DNA of 64,000 nucleotides, from the NCBI GenBank assembly GCA_963930655.1, contig OZ005607.1:24994874-25058873 (forward strand), given 5' to 3'. Below are positions 22,631-37,358 of the stretch, in pieces. Below the pieces are notes generated by a model. That model was given only the letters and a program-made list of their open reading frames with translations, was not told the origin of the DNA and did no database searches. This stretch comes from Myrica gale (Eukaryota; Streptophyta; Magnoliopsida; Fagales; Myricaceae). The translations under genes were made by a program, and so were the position numbers. The stretch's first letter is position 1. Each line of letters begins with the position of its first letter.

Positions 22631-24237
22631 GTATTTCTTTCTTTGAATTGACGTGATTAGATGGGTGACTTATAATTATTTTTTATACTGAGTGGGGATG
22701 TGGTTTGCTAGATGGGTGACATGTATTTATTTGACATAACAGGTAGATGGTGGGGGGTTTTAGATGTCGATTAATTGAGTAGAGAAATGATTTTATATTT
22801 ATTTTAATAAAAAATGATCGGATAGACAAAAAATTGTTTGTCTAAGGTTGTTTTTGTAAACGGTCCTTAATCAATTTTGATGATAAAAAAATTCCAAGTT
22901 TTGAAAAATTTTAGATTTTATATTGTAAATCCACTATTTTCTAATATATATTTTAAAGGATTGAGGCTATTTCTTTAAATTAATTTTATGTGGACTTAAA
23001 TATCATTACACAAGTTGATAAGATCAATTTTTCATATTGTATGTATTTAAAGAAGTGTTGAAATTGATTGAACACTTTCAAGATGCTGATTTTTCACTCC
23101 AACACTTATAAGTGTCGACACATTGAACACTAATGTCAACACATTGCACTGTCGACACATTAAAGACTAATTAAATTAGAAGTGAAAATTGATTAAAAAA
23201 ACGTAACACTACTAAATAGGAAGCATTGAAGGACAAGGAGCAAAAGAGTAAGGAGAAATGATTTGATTAAATTTTTTATATTTATTCTGATTGGTACAAG
23301 CAAAATGAGAGATGATTTTGAAGTTTTATCATTTTTTTAAAAAAATTTAGAAATTAAAATAAAAAGAGAAAGAAAATTTTTGTGAACCCTTAATTTAGTG
23401 TTAAAACCGAAAAAAAAATTAGATAGAAACTTTTCTAAAAATTATGGGTCTGCAAACATGCCCAAATAATAATTTCTTTGGGAAAATTGCTTTCTTTATC
23501 TAATTTCATTCTTTTTAAATAATTTTGAAAAGAGATAAGGTCAAGATACTTTGATGTCTCGCGAAACCAATCGAAGGAATGAGAATGCCAATTAGGTGAA
23601 GCCATAAAGTGGTAGTTCTAAAGTGGGATAGCTTCTTCAAAATTGCGACAAGAATATTAATTAAGTCTGGTAATGCATTGATTGAATGTAGGAGGTCACC
23701 TTAAATTTAGGGACCAAATTAAGCCATAAAGAGATGCATTGATTCTCATCCTTTTTTATGGTGAAAGAGAAATATCCGGATCACTATTGAGTGTAGGGTA
23801 AATAATCGTTATTTTTTTCTCTAGAAAATAAGGTTTTATTTTGATAATTCCATCCTAAATTAGATGTGCTCCTACAAGTTTAAGAGTCAGTTCTTCTGCT
23901 GTCCATATATATGTTGGTAAAATGCATCATATAATAATGGCCTTGTTCCTGTGCAGCAGGACTGCTCTCCAGTCTCCATTTAACTGCCTTGGGCTTTCCC
24001 TCGTCAACCTCTCAGCCTCATATATAGGCCATGAAAGCTACAACGAATTAACTCCCAAGTCCTATCTGCAACTCATAGCAAGGCATACAAGGCGGAATCC
24101 CCTTTATTAGCGATTCATTACCTTCATAAACAACTGCTGCAATATCAGCTGCCAGTATCACTGATTCTCTTCAAGTTTGTCCCCAATAGAGATACAGACC
24201 ATGCTATATGAAAGAAGAGGAAGAGAACAAATAATTT

Positions 24238-24243
24238 ACGTGT
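24238..24243 (+). promoter_or_regulatory. ACGTGT, possible ABRE-like element upstream of ALDH3
   Basis: An ACGTGT hexamer lies about 205 bp before the ALDH3 start codon. ACGTG-core elements mediate ABA and dehydration responses, and plant ALDH3 genes are often stress-induced. A single hexamer is weak evidence and may be chance. Confidence 0.25.
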
Positions 24244-24447
24244 GTTTTGTAGGGTTGAAAGTGACAGTGACAATATAGCCGATCTGAGCCCACATCATAA
24301 CTATCTGATGGTAGCGTTTCAGGCGTGAACTGTGCAGGGCTATGAGCTTTTATGAACCCCAAGTAGCAGTAAAGAAGGGTAGTTGATCTTTGAAAGATAA
24401 AGTAGTCGACGGAGAGCTGAGGTGGTACACTTGTTTGTCTTGAAACT

Positions 24448-27499
<3,052 letters not shown>

Positions 27500-28373
27500 G
27501 GCTCATATCCCCCTTGCAATTATTCATCCCAACAACAAAAGGGAAGCAGAGAAACACAAACATGTTAACATATCTATTGTGTTTTATGTTGGATCGGAGT
27601 TTTGTTTGTTTCTTCCTGTTTTTTTCCCCTCCAGTGTGCCAAAGGCTTCAAGAAAGCTGAAAAGCTGAAATGATTAGTATTTGAAATGAAAATGGAAGTT
27701 TTCAGCTGTTTGCTATCTGTGTCCAAAGATACACTGGAATTGTTCTTTTGCTCGAGTTGATGTATCACCTAGCATCAACTGTCCCAACTGGAAGTTGTAA
27801 AGGCCAAAGGTAGTTGTGTTAATAATTGACCCAAGAGACCTTGTCCTTATCTGCAAAATTAAATGTGTTCCCATAAAGCGTGAATTTGATACTTTGAACA
27901 AGAGTCTAGAAAGTTGAAGTTTTCATTAGACGTTGACTCGTGAAACAAATAAAATTTAGGGGTAATATCATAGTTTGCCTCTTAATTATGGGTAAATTTT
28001 AAACTTGCCCCTTTTGATCGTACCTGGGTTTGATTAAGAGAGAGAGAGATGAGTTTTTAATGAATTTTTTAATATTTTTAATAGTTAGTCTTGGAGAAGC
28101 ATTTTGGTAATTTTGCACGTGTTTCCGTCTTACTTAACAGCTGATTTACACAGAGTCATTCATTGATTATTTTTTAAAGTTAGAGGACATGAATCACCGT
28201 TTTCATAATTGGAAGGCAAATTTGAAATTGGCCCAAGCAATTAATACAATACCCCTATAATTTAAGAAAGCAACACATCTTAACCCCACAAAAGTAGGCT
28301 TTTATTGTTGAGTTTTTTTAATGGAAAATACTTTACACCATTTAACTATATAACAAATTTTATAATTTTCTGC
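27500..28373. other. Intergenic, ALDH3 3' flank
   Basis: No gene seen. It begins with the 3' UTR of ALDH3, probably some 100-450 bp, and contains the MITE at 27957-28256. The remainder is AT-rich. Confidence 0.5.
27957..28256. mobile_element. 300-bp MITE with TAGGGGTA inverted ends
   Basis: The left end is TAGGGGTAATATCATAGTTT. The right end in reverse is TAGGGGTATTGTATTAATTG. The arms continue imperfectly with matching GCC and AATTATG blocks. A (GA)n tract lies inside. The target duplication is unclear (ATTTA-like sequences on both sides). Confidence 0.55.
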
Positions 28374-29412
28374 TCAAACTGCTAAACTCCGCACACTATG
28401 ATCCAAATCAAGCAGGGATAATGATTGGAAATGTGAGAATACTATGGCAGATGTTCGAAATATAATTTCATCCGTCAGACAATGTAACTTGAGAAATATC
28501 CCTTTGCAAGATCGCCTCAAGCTGCTCTTATGAAAAATTGCTTGGGATTGCAGGGAGCTGCTCCTATGGAAGATTGCTTGGAATTGCCTTCCCTGCAAGT
28601 TTACTATCTAGAGGTCCCTTCATCGTCCTTTAGAAGATCATTTCTGTGGTTTTTGCCACCAAGAAGGGGAGTCTCTAGTTCATCTCTATTTGGAGTGCCC
28701 TATTGCCCAGATAGCATGGAGGGAAGGCCTCTGGTCTCTCAATTCAAAATATCGCTCATTGAAGTATCTCGGATTGGATTCAACTCATTCTCAAGCCTGC
28801 CCAACAGATAAATCTCCCTTTGGACCAACAGGATAATTTTACTAAATTTGCAGCTATTTTGTTTGACTCCATCTGGTACTGTCGAAATCAGCTTCTACAC
28901 CATGGAGGAGAGCTGGATGTCTCGGCTCTTATTAGATCGATTCACTTTCGTTAACTAAGAGCTCACTTTTGCTTGGCGAGAGCAAGTTCCCCATCCGACC
29001 CCAGTTTGGCAAGTTCCCCCTGCGGATTCTTGGAAAATCACTTTTGATGTTGCTATCCGAAAGACCTTCTCCCTTGCAGTAGCTGTTTACCTTGATTCAG
29101 AACGTCATGTCCTTTTTGTTCGAACTAAGAGGTTACCTCTGTGCGGTCTACTTGTGGGCGAGGCATGGGCAAATAGCGTCTATTGTGGATGATATTCGCA
29201 ATTTAGCTGACTCTAGAGACTGGTGGGTCTGTACTCATGTTAAAAGAGAGTCAAATGAATTTGCTCACAAAGTTGCTAAATGGGAATGTACTGGAAATTT
29301 TGTGGGAAATATTCCCCTCTTGTATTCTAGTTTCTATTATGTAGAGCGACAATCCATGGTTCCTCAATGAATTGTCGACTCAGTTTAATGGAATCGTCAC
29401 TAGAAAAAAAAA
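28374..29412 (+). mobile_element. Degenerate LINE 3' end: zf-RVT plus RNase H
   Basis: Read across frames, 28636-28715 encodes CGFCHQEGESLVHLYLECPI, a zf-RVT zinc-binding motif (CxxC...HxxxxC). About 29025-29175 gives WKITFDVAIRKTFSLAVAVY, later GLLVGEAWA. After a frame change, 29187-29340 gives DDIRNLADSRDW then ESNEFAHKVAKWE, the end of a plant RVT_3 RNase H domain. Several stops and shifts prevent function. An A-run at 29402-29411 may be the poly(A) tail. It differs in sequence from the LINE family in ORC1 and LPAT2. Confidence 0.7.
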
Positions 29413-30476
29413 ACTTGAGAAAGATCCATCGTATTGCGAATGTTACTGTGCACGAACTTGCCAGAGCGACAACACGACAGTGCACGTGTGATTGTACGAT
29501 ACCAGGTCGTACAAAAATCGAATGGAGTTCGTTCCTGAGTTCGATTAAGATATGGCGACAAGTTTTATACTTTTGCACCAATATTAAAATTTGACCGTTA
29601 ATATTATGTCATATTACATATTTTTTATTCAATATAAAGTTAATGGTTAATTACACTTTGCACTCACGTATTTGGGAGATCCTAATATTTTGCATCTCAT
29701 TTTTTCAATTTAGACATTTCACGACATGGTTTGAGCTACTTTTAATTTACACTCCACAGTTTATTATTCGAACATAAAAGTCAGTCACATATCTTGCATG
29801 TGGCTCACTCGCCCATTTTACTCCACTATTCAAAAAGATTTAATTGTACTTTGCATTCACGTGGTTTGGGGTGCTGACACTTTGCATCTCATTCTTTTAT
29901 TTTTGAGATACTTTGCACCCAAAAAATCAGTTACTCGTTTTGTATGTGGTTGATTTTTTTGTTCGTTATAACATATAAATTGAGGGGGGTTCAAAGTATA
30001 AAAATTCTCAAATCACGAGAGCAAAATATCTCAAAATTAAAAGAACGAGATATAAAGTGTCACGACCCAAATTAAGTGGGTGTAAAGTGTAATTATGACA
30101 TGCAAAGAGAAAACATGTTACAAGGTTGTTTGTTTAAAGTGTATTTTTTTCCCTTTTTTTTAATATCCTTTTCTTTCTAAATATTTCGTATCTTTTCCGC
30201 AAACTTGGCTATAAGAATATATCCCTATAAACCTTCAAAAACAGAGAATTTTGAAAGAAGCTGGAAATAGGAAGATGCAAATTTTTTTATAAGAAAGTGG
30301 AAAAGGAAAAGAAAAAATTGGGATACAAAAATGCAAGAAAATTATTTTTTTATATTATAGAAAAGGAGAAACGGTAAATTTGGGCAGTGAAAGCCCAATC
30401 CCCGGGGCCCGGATGCGTACACGTGACACGACGGGGCTCGCTCAACGTTTAAAACGTCTCGAAATTGGAGGGAACC
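29413..30476. other. Intergenic between LINE fragment and ORC1
   Basis: No gene seen. It holds the composite MITE at 29647-30096 and AT-rich sequence, becoming GC-richer from about 30390 as the ORC1 promoter is approached. Confidence 0.5.
29647..30096. mobile_element. MITE, apparently composite, TTAATTACACTTTGCAC ends
   Basis: The left end TTAATTACACTTTGCAC at 29647 pairs with the right end AAAGTGTAATTA at about 30085-30096. A second left-type end (TTAATTGTACTTTGCATTC) starts near 29838, so two left ends share one right end. This suggests a nested insertion or partial duplication. The ends resemble 18481-18847. Confidence 0.55.
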
Positions 30477-30485
30477 TTTCCCGCC
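30477..30485 (+). promoter_or_regulatory. E2F-type site upstream of ORC1
   Basis: TTTCCCGCC matches the E2F consensus TTTCCCGC and lies 87 bp before the ORC1 initiation codon at 30572. Plant ORC genes are known E2F targets activated at G1/S. The site is still intact although the gene behind it is broken. Confidence 0.6.
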
Positions 30486-33400
30486 AATCTTCTCTCTCTG
30501 GAAAACTCCTTTCTCCCCGTATGGGCGTCAAGCCCTAGCACCACCACCTCCACTGCACTGTCCGTACATCTATGGCAGAGACCCCAAAGAAGCCCTTCTG
30601 CTTGCGAAAGAACTCCAAGAACTATCCCCAGGCCAACGCTATACCGTCGCCTTCTCTCACCCCGGCGACCCCCTAAACCCTACCCCCGCGCAGGTCCACT
30701 CGTCGAACCTCGCTTCACTTCAATCAAACCACTCCCGTCAAAGCTACTGACCGTATCGAAAGTCCCAATGCAGATTCCACAAAATCCCCCAGAAATGGCA
30801 GCAAATCCGCGGACAGTTCCGTTCCAAAGACGTCCCGGAAATCCATCTTTAAGGCTGAAGATCCCGGCGTAGATTCTCCGAGAAATGGGAGTTCCGGTTT
30901 TGAATTGTCCAACGTATCGATATCTGCAAAAAGGAGCGAAAACTCAAGAACTAAAGATGGGGCATATTTCGTCGAAGTTGGGGTTTCCTTCTCACCATTG
31001 TCACCGGACAAGTTGGAGTCAACGGGAAAGAAGAGAAAGAGGCAGGAAGAGATGACAGTGGTCACGAGGGCTATCGCTGCTTCAAAATTTGAGAAGAAGA
31101 GTGGTTCGGGGCATCTACAGAGGAGGGCCAAGAGGCGGGTGTATTATAAGAAAGTTGTGTATGATGGGGGCCAATTTGAGGTGGGGGACAATGTGTATGT
31201 GAAGAGGAGGGAGGGAGCTAACTCGGACGACGATGAGCCAGAAATGGAGGAGTGTAGAATGTGCTTTAAGGCCGGGCGAGCTGTGATGATTGAGTGTGAT
31301 GATTGGTTAGGTGGATATCACTTGAAGTGCTTGAAGCCTCCATTGAAGGAGGTTCCGGAAGGTGATTGGATATGCGGGTTTTGTGAGGCTCGTAAATTGG
31401 GTAAAGAGGTTGAGCTCCCACTGCCGCCACAGGGGAAGAACCGGATGAGAACAATGAGGGAGAAACTGCTCTCGAGTGACTTGTGGGCTGCCCATATTGA
31501 TTGGTAGTGACCGAGTTTTTTTTTCGTTTTTAGCCAAATATGTGAATTCCTTATATTGTTGTAGTTTTAATACGTGTGGATTGGTGCTTCATTCGTTGGA
31601 GGTTTGCAGTATATGGAAAGAGCTGGATTGTAGCTTTTGTTGCCGGATACGTTGGTTTGTAATCCCGGAAGAGACTGCATCTGGAAGACAAGCCCATAAC
31701 TTGAGGAGAGAGCTTTATCGCACAAATGATTTTGCTGATATTGAGGTCGTACATGATACTTCCTTTTGATTATATGGTCACTGCTAGAAAAATATACTAC
31801 GGTTGGGACTTTTCTGTTTGGGAAAATTCAATGGTATGTTGTGCACTGATTACTCATGAACTAGAGTATTTATAACTTTGTCATGTTTACAACTCTATCT
31901 ATGTTATAATGTACTACATACTTCCCTCAGTTGTTTGTTTGTGATGGGTATATCAAAGCCACTATTGGAAGCAAATGAGTGAAAGAACCCCAAGCAGTCG
32001 AAACAAGAGTTTATCTCTCTTTGTGAATCTGAGTGGATACACATGTGCAGCACACCTGACCCTGTCGAAGGTTCAGCAAAGACCTGAAGAGTCATCTTTT
32101 GAGCCCAAATAACCTCGTTTAACATACCAGTGCATTGTCCTAACTACCCAACTTGGTAAAGCTAGATACATAATTTCTTAATATGCAAGGAGATACGTCA
32201 CTTGATCAAATGTTTTCTGCCCGTTCCCCTATATTATATCTTACTACTTATGCACAGAATCCACTTAATAACTCATTAAATGGTCAATCTGGTTCTTTAA
32301 GTTTGGAACTGGTATGAAACTGCAATTTCCTCCTAATTTCTTGAAGTAGCTTTTAATGATGGTACAATGCATCAGTTTCCATTCTTTCTTGCTCAGGATC
32401 CTTAAAGTTCATAACAATGCACATGCAAATTGCTGCAGATGGAATCTATTCTTAGACAGTGCTCTGTCATGAATCCTAAAGAATATGCCAAAGCCAATAA
32501 TGAAGGGGATGATGTTTTCTTATGTGAATATGAATATGACATTCATTGGCACAGTTTCAAGCGTATTGCTGATATTGATAGTGGTGAGGAGGTAAGCATT
32601 TCGCAAGATAGAGGCAACGTTCGTGATTTCCTTTGATGTGAAAATTCGATTAGGATTTGACCATATGGGTTTATTGCTGTTTTATAGGATGGTGAAGAAG
32701 CTGACAGTGATGAAGATTGGAACATACAAAAGGATTCAGATTCTAATACAGATGAAGACATTGGATATGAAGAGGAGAGCATAAAACATTTAATATCCAA
32801 TCTGTCCCCAGCTCATCAGTTGGCTGCTGTATGACACTATTGCTTATTGCAAACTTGTGCTTTTAGCTTGGTGATTGCCTAAATTAAACTAGTCTATGTC
32901 TATTAATACAGAACTCAAGGAAGGGACAATTCTTTGGACTCAAAAGATAGGAACCAAGAAAATTCCGGAGCATGTGAGATGCCACAAGCAGACTGAACTT
33001 GAACGAGCAAAAGCAACACTTCTTTTGGCATCATTACCTAAATCTCTACCTTGCAGGAATAAGTATGTTCGCATGAGATAGTATAGGCTTTCTTTGATTC
33101 GTTCTTTCTTTCCAATTACGTACATGTTTCTTTTTTCAGAGAAATGGAAGAGATAAATACATTTATCAAAGGTGCTATCTGTGATGGTCAATGTCTGGGA
33201 CGTTGCCTATACATTCACGGTGTTCCTGGAACTGGCAAGGTAGGATCTGTTGGCCATAACTTGTAAAACAGAACTCTGTCATCCAAGATATGCTTCAGTC
33301 TTCCTTATTTTTCTCTATGCATAAACAAGTTCTACTTATTTAATCTTCTTGCCTTTTTGAAATTGCAGACAATGAGTGTACTGGCGGTAATGAGGAACCT

Positions 33401-33997
33401 GAGGTCTGAAGTTGATGCTGGAGTAATAAGACCCTACGTTTCGTAGAGATTAATGGTCTAAAGTTGGCATCCCCAGAGAACATATACAGGGTAAAATATT
33501 GCTCACAGTCCTATCTTTTCAGGATTGCATTCTCTTGTTGCTTATAGTGTACCCTGTGTTCTTTCAGGTTATATATGAAGCATTAAGTGGGCACAGAGTC
33601 AGTTGGAAAAAGGCTCTCCACTTGCTGAATGAGCGATTTTCAGATGGGAAAAAAACTGGAAACGAGGATGACCGGCCTTGTATTCTGCTCATTGATGAAC
33701 TCGATTTACTTGTAACCAGAAATCAGTCGGTAAGTGGTTCATCTTATGGTGTGAAAATGTGTTAATATTTGTCTGAGTGCAAATGTTTTTTATATTTGTA
33801 AAATTGTAGGAAGTTTAATGTGCATAACCCATGTGTTGCAGGTTCTATACAACATTCTTGATTGGCCTACTAAACCACATTCAAAATTGATTGTCATAGG
33901 TACGCTTTTATGTTGATTAGGTTCCTTCTCTGCTGAATGATCTATGTTACATAAGTAGCAAAAATGTGGATGGCGCAGAGGCCTATTAAGCAACAAA

Positions 33998-35125
33998 TTT
34001 TTTTTTTATAAGCAAGACAGTTTTATTAGAAAAAAGGCACTAGTACAAGGGGCTATACCAAAGCCACTAGTTCAAACAAGCAAGGAAACTGAGAAAATCA
34101 TCAAAATCAACAAAAGGGCCATCCAACCAAGCATTAGCCCAACAAAAAAGAGAAGATAACATAAAACCCTGCAACTTGACTAGAGAACAAGAACGGCTCT
34201 CAAAGCATCTATTGTTCCTCTCCCTCCAAAGGCTCCACCAAATACACGCAGGAATCATCCTCCAAATAGCCTTAGCGAAAGGGTTAGAGAACTTCCTATC
34301 CCAGCTCCACATCACATTTACCACTGTCTCAGGCATCACCCAACTATAATTAACAATACTGAGAATATGGTTCCATAGCCCTCGCGCCATGGGGCAATGA
34401 AGAAGCAAATGAGCAACCGACTCTCCATCACCCCGACAAAGATAACACCAATCAGCCATATACATTCCCCTTCTTCGAAGATTATCAGTATTAAGGATCC
34501 GCTCAAGCGTAACCTCCCAAACAAAAAAGGAGACTCTAGAGGGACATCTCGTCCACAAACTCACCGGGGAACCGAGTGAAAGCCCCACCAGTCAAAACAA
34601 GATCCACCAACTCCACCTCAGATAAGAAGTCCGAAAACTCCTGCATAGCACTCCTCCCGCCCCCCCTCCCGACCGCTCACCGGGGAACTGAGTCACATTA
34701 AAATCACCACCTACGCACCAAGGAAGATTCCACCAACTATACACCCCAGCCTTCTACAACCGTCGTTGGGGCCATAGACCCCTGAAAATAACCACTGAAC
34801 CCCATCATCAAGATTCTTAAAAACTAGAGAGATGGAGAAAATCCCAATGCAAGACTCAATCAACTCCATAGCCCGAGAATCCCATAGGCATAACACCCCT
34901 CCCGACGCACCATCAGCATCCAGACAACAACAACTCACATGAGGCCCACCCCACAAACACCACACCAAGGCACGCGACTTCACCGCAACCTTCGTCTCCT
35001 GGATGCACACCAGATTAGCCTTCCACCCTCTCAGCAAATTGCCCACCTTTTTGCACTTCCCCCTATCATTCAACCCCCTCACATTCCAACTAATGATTCT
35101 GTTGGTAGATTTGGAAATTACCATT
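33998..35125 (-). mobile_element. Internally deleted LINE in ORC1 intron
   Basis: On the minus strand, 35124-34711 encodes the start of LINE ORF2, an AP-endonuclease: IISWNVRGLNDRGK, VCIQETK, then SGVYGPNDG. A shift follows, with [16 protein letters not shown]. From about 34590 the frame jumps to the 3' zf-RVT domain (PSRVSFFVWEVTLERI; CYLCRGDGESVAHLLLHC), ending at a stop at 34067. The whole reverse-transcriptase domain is deleted. The 3' tail ends ATAAAACTGTCTTGCTTATA plus poly(A) (T-run at 33999-34007), nearly identical to the LPAT2-intron copy ending at 53815. The target duplication is not clear. It occupies the place of the missing ORC1 AAA+ exon region. Confidence 0.8.
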
Positions 35126-35217
35126 GCTTATGGGTGCCAAGAATTATTTTCATTTATATCGGACCTCTTGCGGAATGACAACAATTTTTTAACCTTCTTG
35201 GGATATGGCTTCACCAT

Positions 35218-35220
<3 letters not shown>

Positions 35221-35259
<39 letters not shown>
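35221..35259. repeat. (CT)n microsatellite abutting a splice acceptor
   Basis: About 19 CT repeats run directly into the CAG acceptor (35259-35261) of the ORC1 exon at 35262. As a polypyrimidine tract it is unusually long and uniform. Confidence 0.9.
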
Positions 35260-35261
<2 letters not shown>

Positions 35262-35576
35262 GTAATGAGAAGTTGTTCCAAACTGAGTAAGATCTTCTTG
35301 ACAGCTTTGGTGCACGAGCTTTATAAAACAGGAATGGGTGAAACCACATTTGAAAAGGTCAACTTCTCAAGCTTCTCACTTAATATTTGGGTTCTTGATT
35401 GCTGATTTAGTTATTCCATATTTGACATCTCACAAATGATTTCATTTCAAAGTTAGGACTGAAGCATATTTTGTGTCTCTTAATTTCTGTCTGGGTCAGT
35501 TTTATTGCTGGAACTCACTAAATGACTCAGAATAATTGAAGATACCAAAGGATTCAACCCCAGAATCTTAACATTT

Positions 35577-35775
35577 GGGGATGTTTGAGGGTGAAAATAT
35601 TAGGTATTGGGGTTTGAGAAATATTATAAAGTAAAGATATGTTATGGGAGTTGGTGAAAAAGTAAAGAGAGAGAAGATTTTTAATAAGTATTATAACAAT
35701 AAAAAATTATGTGGTGAATTTTTTATGATTAAACCTAAATTTTTGGGCCCAAATATTTGAGCCCCAAACATACCC
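35577..35775. mobile_element. Tourist-like MITE in ORC1 intron
   Basis: Starts GGGGATGTTTGAGGG and ends CCCCAAACATACCC. It is related in reverse orientation to 21063-21258 (shared GAGTTGGTGAAAAAGTAAAG block). It lies between the ORC1 exons at 35262 and 36014. No clean 3-bp target duplication was seen. Confidence 0.65.
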
Positions 35776-36850
35776 TAAAGTCTATTTGTAGTGAATTTTG
35801 CTCCTTGCATAATAGATCAGTTACAGAACCCTACAAACATGAAAATATTAAGTGAAAAGCTCATCTGGTAATCACTGATAGCATTAATAGGAACTTAAGG
35901 GACCGTTTAATTTTATTGTTATCCTTTAATGCCTTCAGCCAGAATGGTAGAAGCTTTTGACAGTGTAGGAAGCTTAGAATAGATATCGTTATTGAAGTCT
36001 TTGTGTATTGCAGTTGGCCATCACTGTATCATGTCTCTGTACAAGCAATGGAGAGGCATTTCCTGGATATGACACACTCCTGAAAGTAGGGTAAGGCATC
36101 TTTTACTATGGTTTTCTTCTTATGGAGATTAGTGTGAGACACGGTCTTGCAGTCTTGACCTTATTCCTCTGACATACTTCAAGGGGCATACGAAAACATG
36201 GTGAAATTACTCTCGAGTGTGTTTTATCCCAAACAAGTGTGCGTTGCTTTCTGTTTACGTTTAACCATATACATAGATAGCGTTATCCTTTGGAAAGTCA
36301 TACATATATTTGATTTTTTGGGGTTCACATGGATTAAAATGACTTCCAGCTTCATAACATGTCATTCTGCTTTTAAGATGTAAAACATATTGACATTCTT
36401 TTGTTTCACCGTCTGCAAGATGACTTCTGAAATAATATAAACCTCATGAAGCTTATTCAGCATAGTTGATGACTTTCTATCCCATGTTCATCTGAAAGGC
36501 TGAAATTTTCTAAAATCTGATTTTGTGCGCAGCTGTAAGCTTGGTGAATGCAGAATTATTTTATGTCAACCAGGCTCTAAACACAGGTTGCAAAAATTGC
36601 AGCTCAATTTTCCGAGGTCAGTTATCCATGAAGCCCTCAGCTAAGACTAATTTGAACCAGTTGACCTTGCCATCTGATTTTACTTACTGTAGTCTATTGA
36701 TATAACCTTGAAGGAAATTTCTTGGCATATGACCTCTGTCACAAAGCATAGCTTTCTTGGTATTTTCTAATCTTACTAACTCGATTTTGCTGTGGCAGTG
36801 ATGATGTCTCATTTGCATTGAAAGACGGCAAAGACTTACCTTGGTTGGCT

Positions 36851-36902
36851 AAGTATCTATAAGTCAGGAGACAGCCAAGTATCTTTAAGTCAGGAGTCGG
36901 CC
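36851..36902. repeat. 26-bp imperfect tandem duplication over the ORC1 stop
   Basis: The unit AAGTATCTATAAGTCAGGAG plus six bases, containing the ORC1 terminal codons and stop, is repeated at 36877-36902 with a few changes. The first copy keeps the TAA. Confidence 0.75.
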
Positions 36903-37136
36903 AAATGATATCTTGTATTAAGCTCAGAACATTTCAGCAGTATGTTTAAATTGTAATTGTCCATTGATTGATTTTTTTGGGGGGTAAAGTTGATTGATTT
37001 TGTTGCTCTTGGATTAACGGACTGCCTGCTTAAATCCTTTTCCTTACCCTCTTTTTGTTGCATTGATTCAGTCGCAATTAGATGCAAATAGAAACAAGCA
37101 ATAGAGTTGACTGTTAAAATTTATTAGAAGATCACC

Positions 37137-37330
37137 ATGATTGGAGCTTTGTTTGGACTCCTAGGGACGGAAACTTCGCTGGCTGCCCATAATTTAGCTC
37201 ATTGGTGTATTGATCAGCATATTATTTCAGCAGTCATTTGTGCGGGCTCTATCTCTTCATTTTTTAACTCCAAATTGAAAAGAACAAAACTGGACGAATT
37301 TTGTGTCTTCGGACCTTATGAGGTATGCAC
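37137..37330 (+). mobile_element. Possible LINE RNase H tail fragment
   Basis: The frame includes ETSLAAHNLAHWCIDQHI followed by GSISSFFNSKLKR. The AHNLAxW block followed by a GSI segment is the usual end of plant LINE RNase H (RVT_3) domains, as in the fragment at 28374-29412. Only about 60 residues remain, so this is a tentative call. Confidence 0.35.
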
Positions 37331-37358
37331 TATCTTTTTAACTTTTTTCCTATACTCA

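Larger units (their letters stand above)
16546..24447. other. AT-rich, gene-free, MITE-filled interval
   Basis: About 7.9 kb without any supported gene. It holds hAT-like ends (17270-17937), three MITEs (18481-18847, 20284-20796, 21063-21258), two copies of an unclassified family of about 380 bp (17941-18207, 21396-21775) and a 36-bp tandem duplication (22559-22630). The last 200 bp before 24448 will include the ALDH3 promoter. Short open frames such as 23922-24110 show no domain. Confidence 0.5.
30572..36862 (+). pseudogene. ORC1 pseudogene (origin recognition complex subunit 1)
   Basis: Plant ORC1 binds origins and, by a PHD inside its BAH domain, chromatin. Recognisable exons: 30572-31503, 31610-31745, 32439-32591, 32688-32828, 32912-33062, 33140-33239 (Walker A GVPGTGK), 33369-33490, 33568-33729 (Walker B LLIDELD), 33842-33899, 35262-35357, 36014-36090, 36533-36616, 36799-36862 (ends WLAKYL-stop). 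Most splice sites persist. Lesions: in-frame TAA at 30674-30676 (codon 35, after PATP); PHD zinc ligand CDDC reads CDDW; a 1-bp loss in 32912-33062 (GLQKIG becomes GLKR-stop); a 1-bp loss in 33369-33490 (RPY, then stop). The exon region for IANTMDLP through sensor 2, about 110 residues, is missing between 33899 and 35262, where a LINE now sits. Together these rule out a working protein. The E2F site upstream survives. A functional paralogue elsewhere is inferred. Confidence 0.9.

Noticed and set aside
30724..31131. 135-codon frame on the minus strand over ORC1 exon 1
   Set aside because: Shadow of the ORC1 coding sequence; no independent motif.
31501..31509. In-frame TAG at the end of ORC1 exon 1 as another nonsense codon
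   Set aside because: The exon ends at 31503 with GT donor GTAGTG; joined to the exon at 31610 the frame continues (AAHIDCIWKE), so this is not a lesion.
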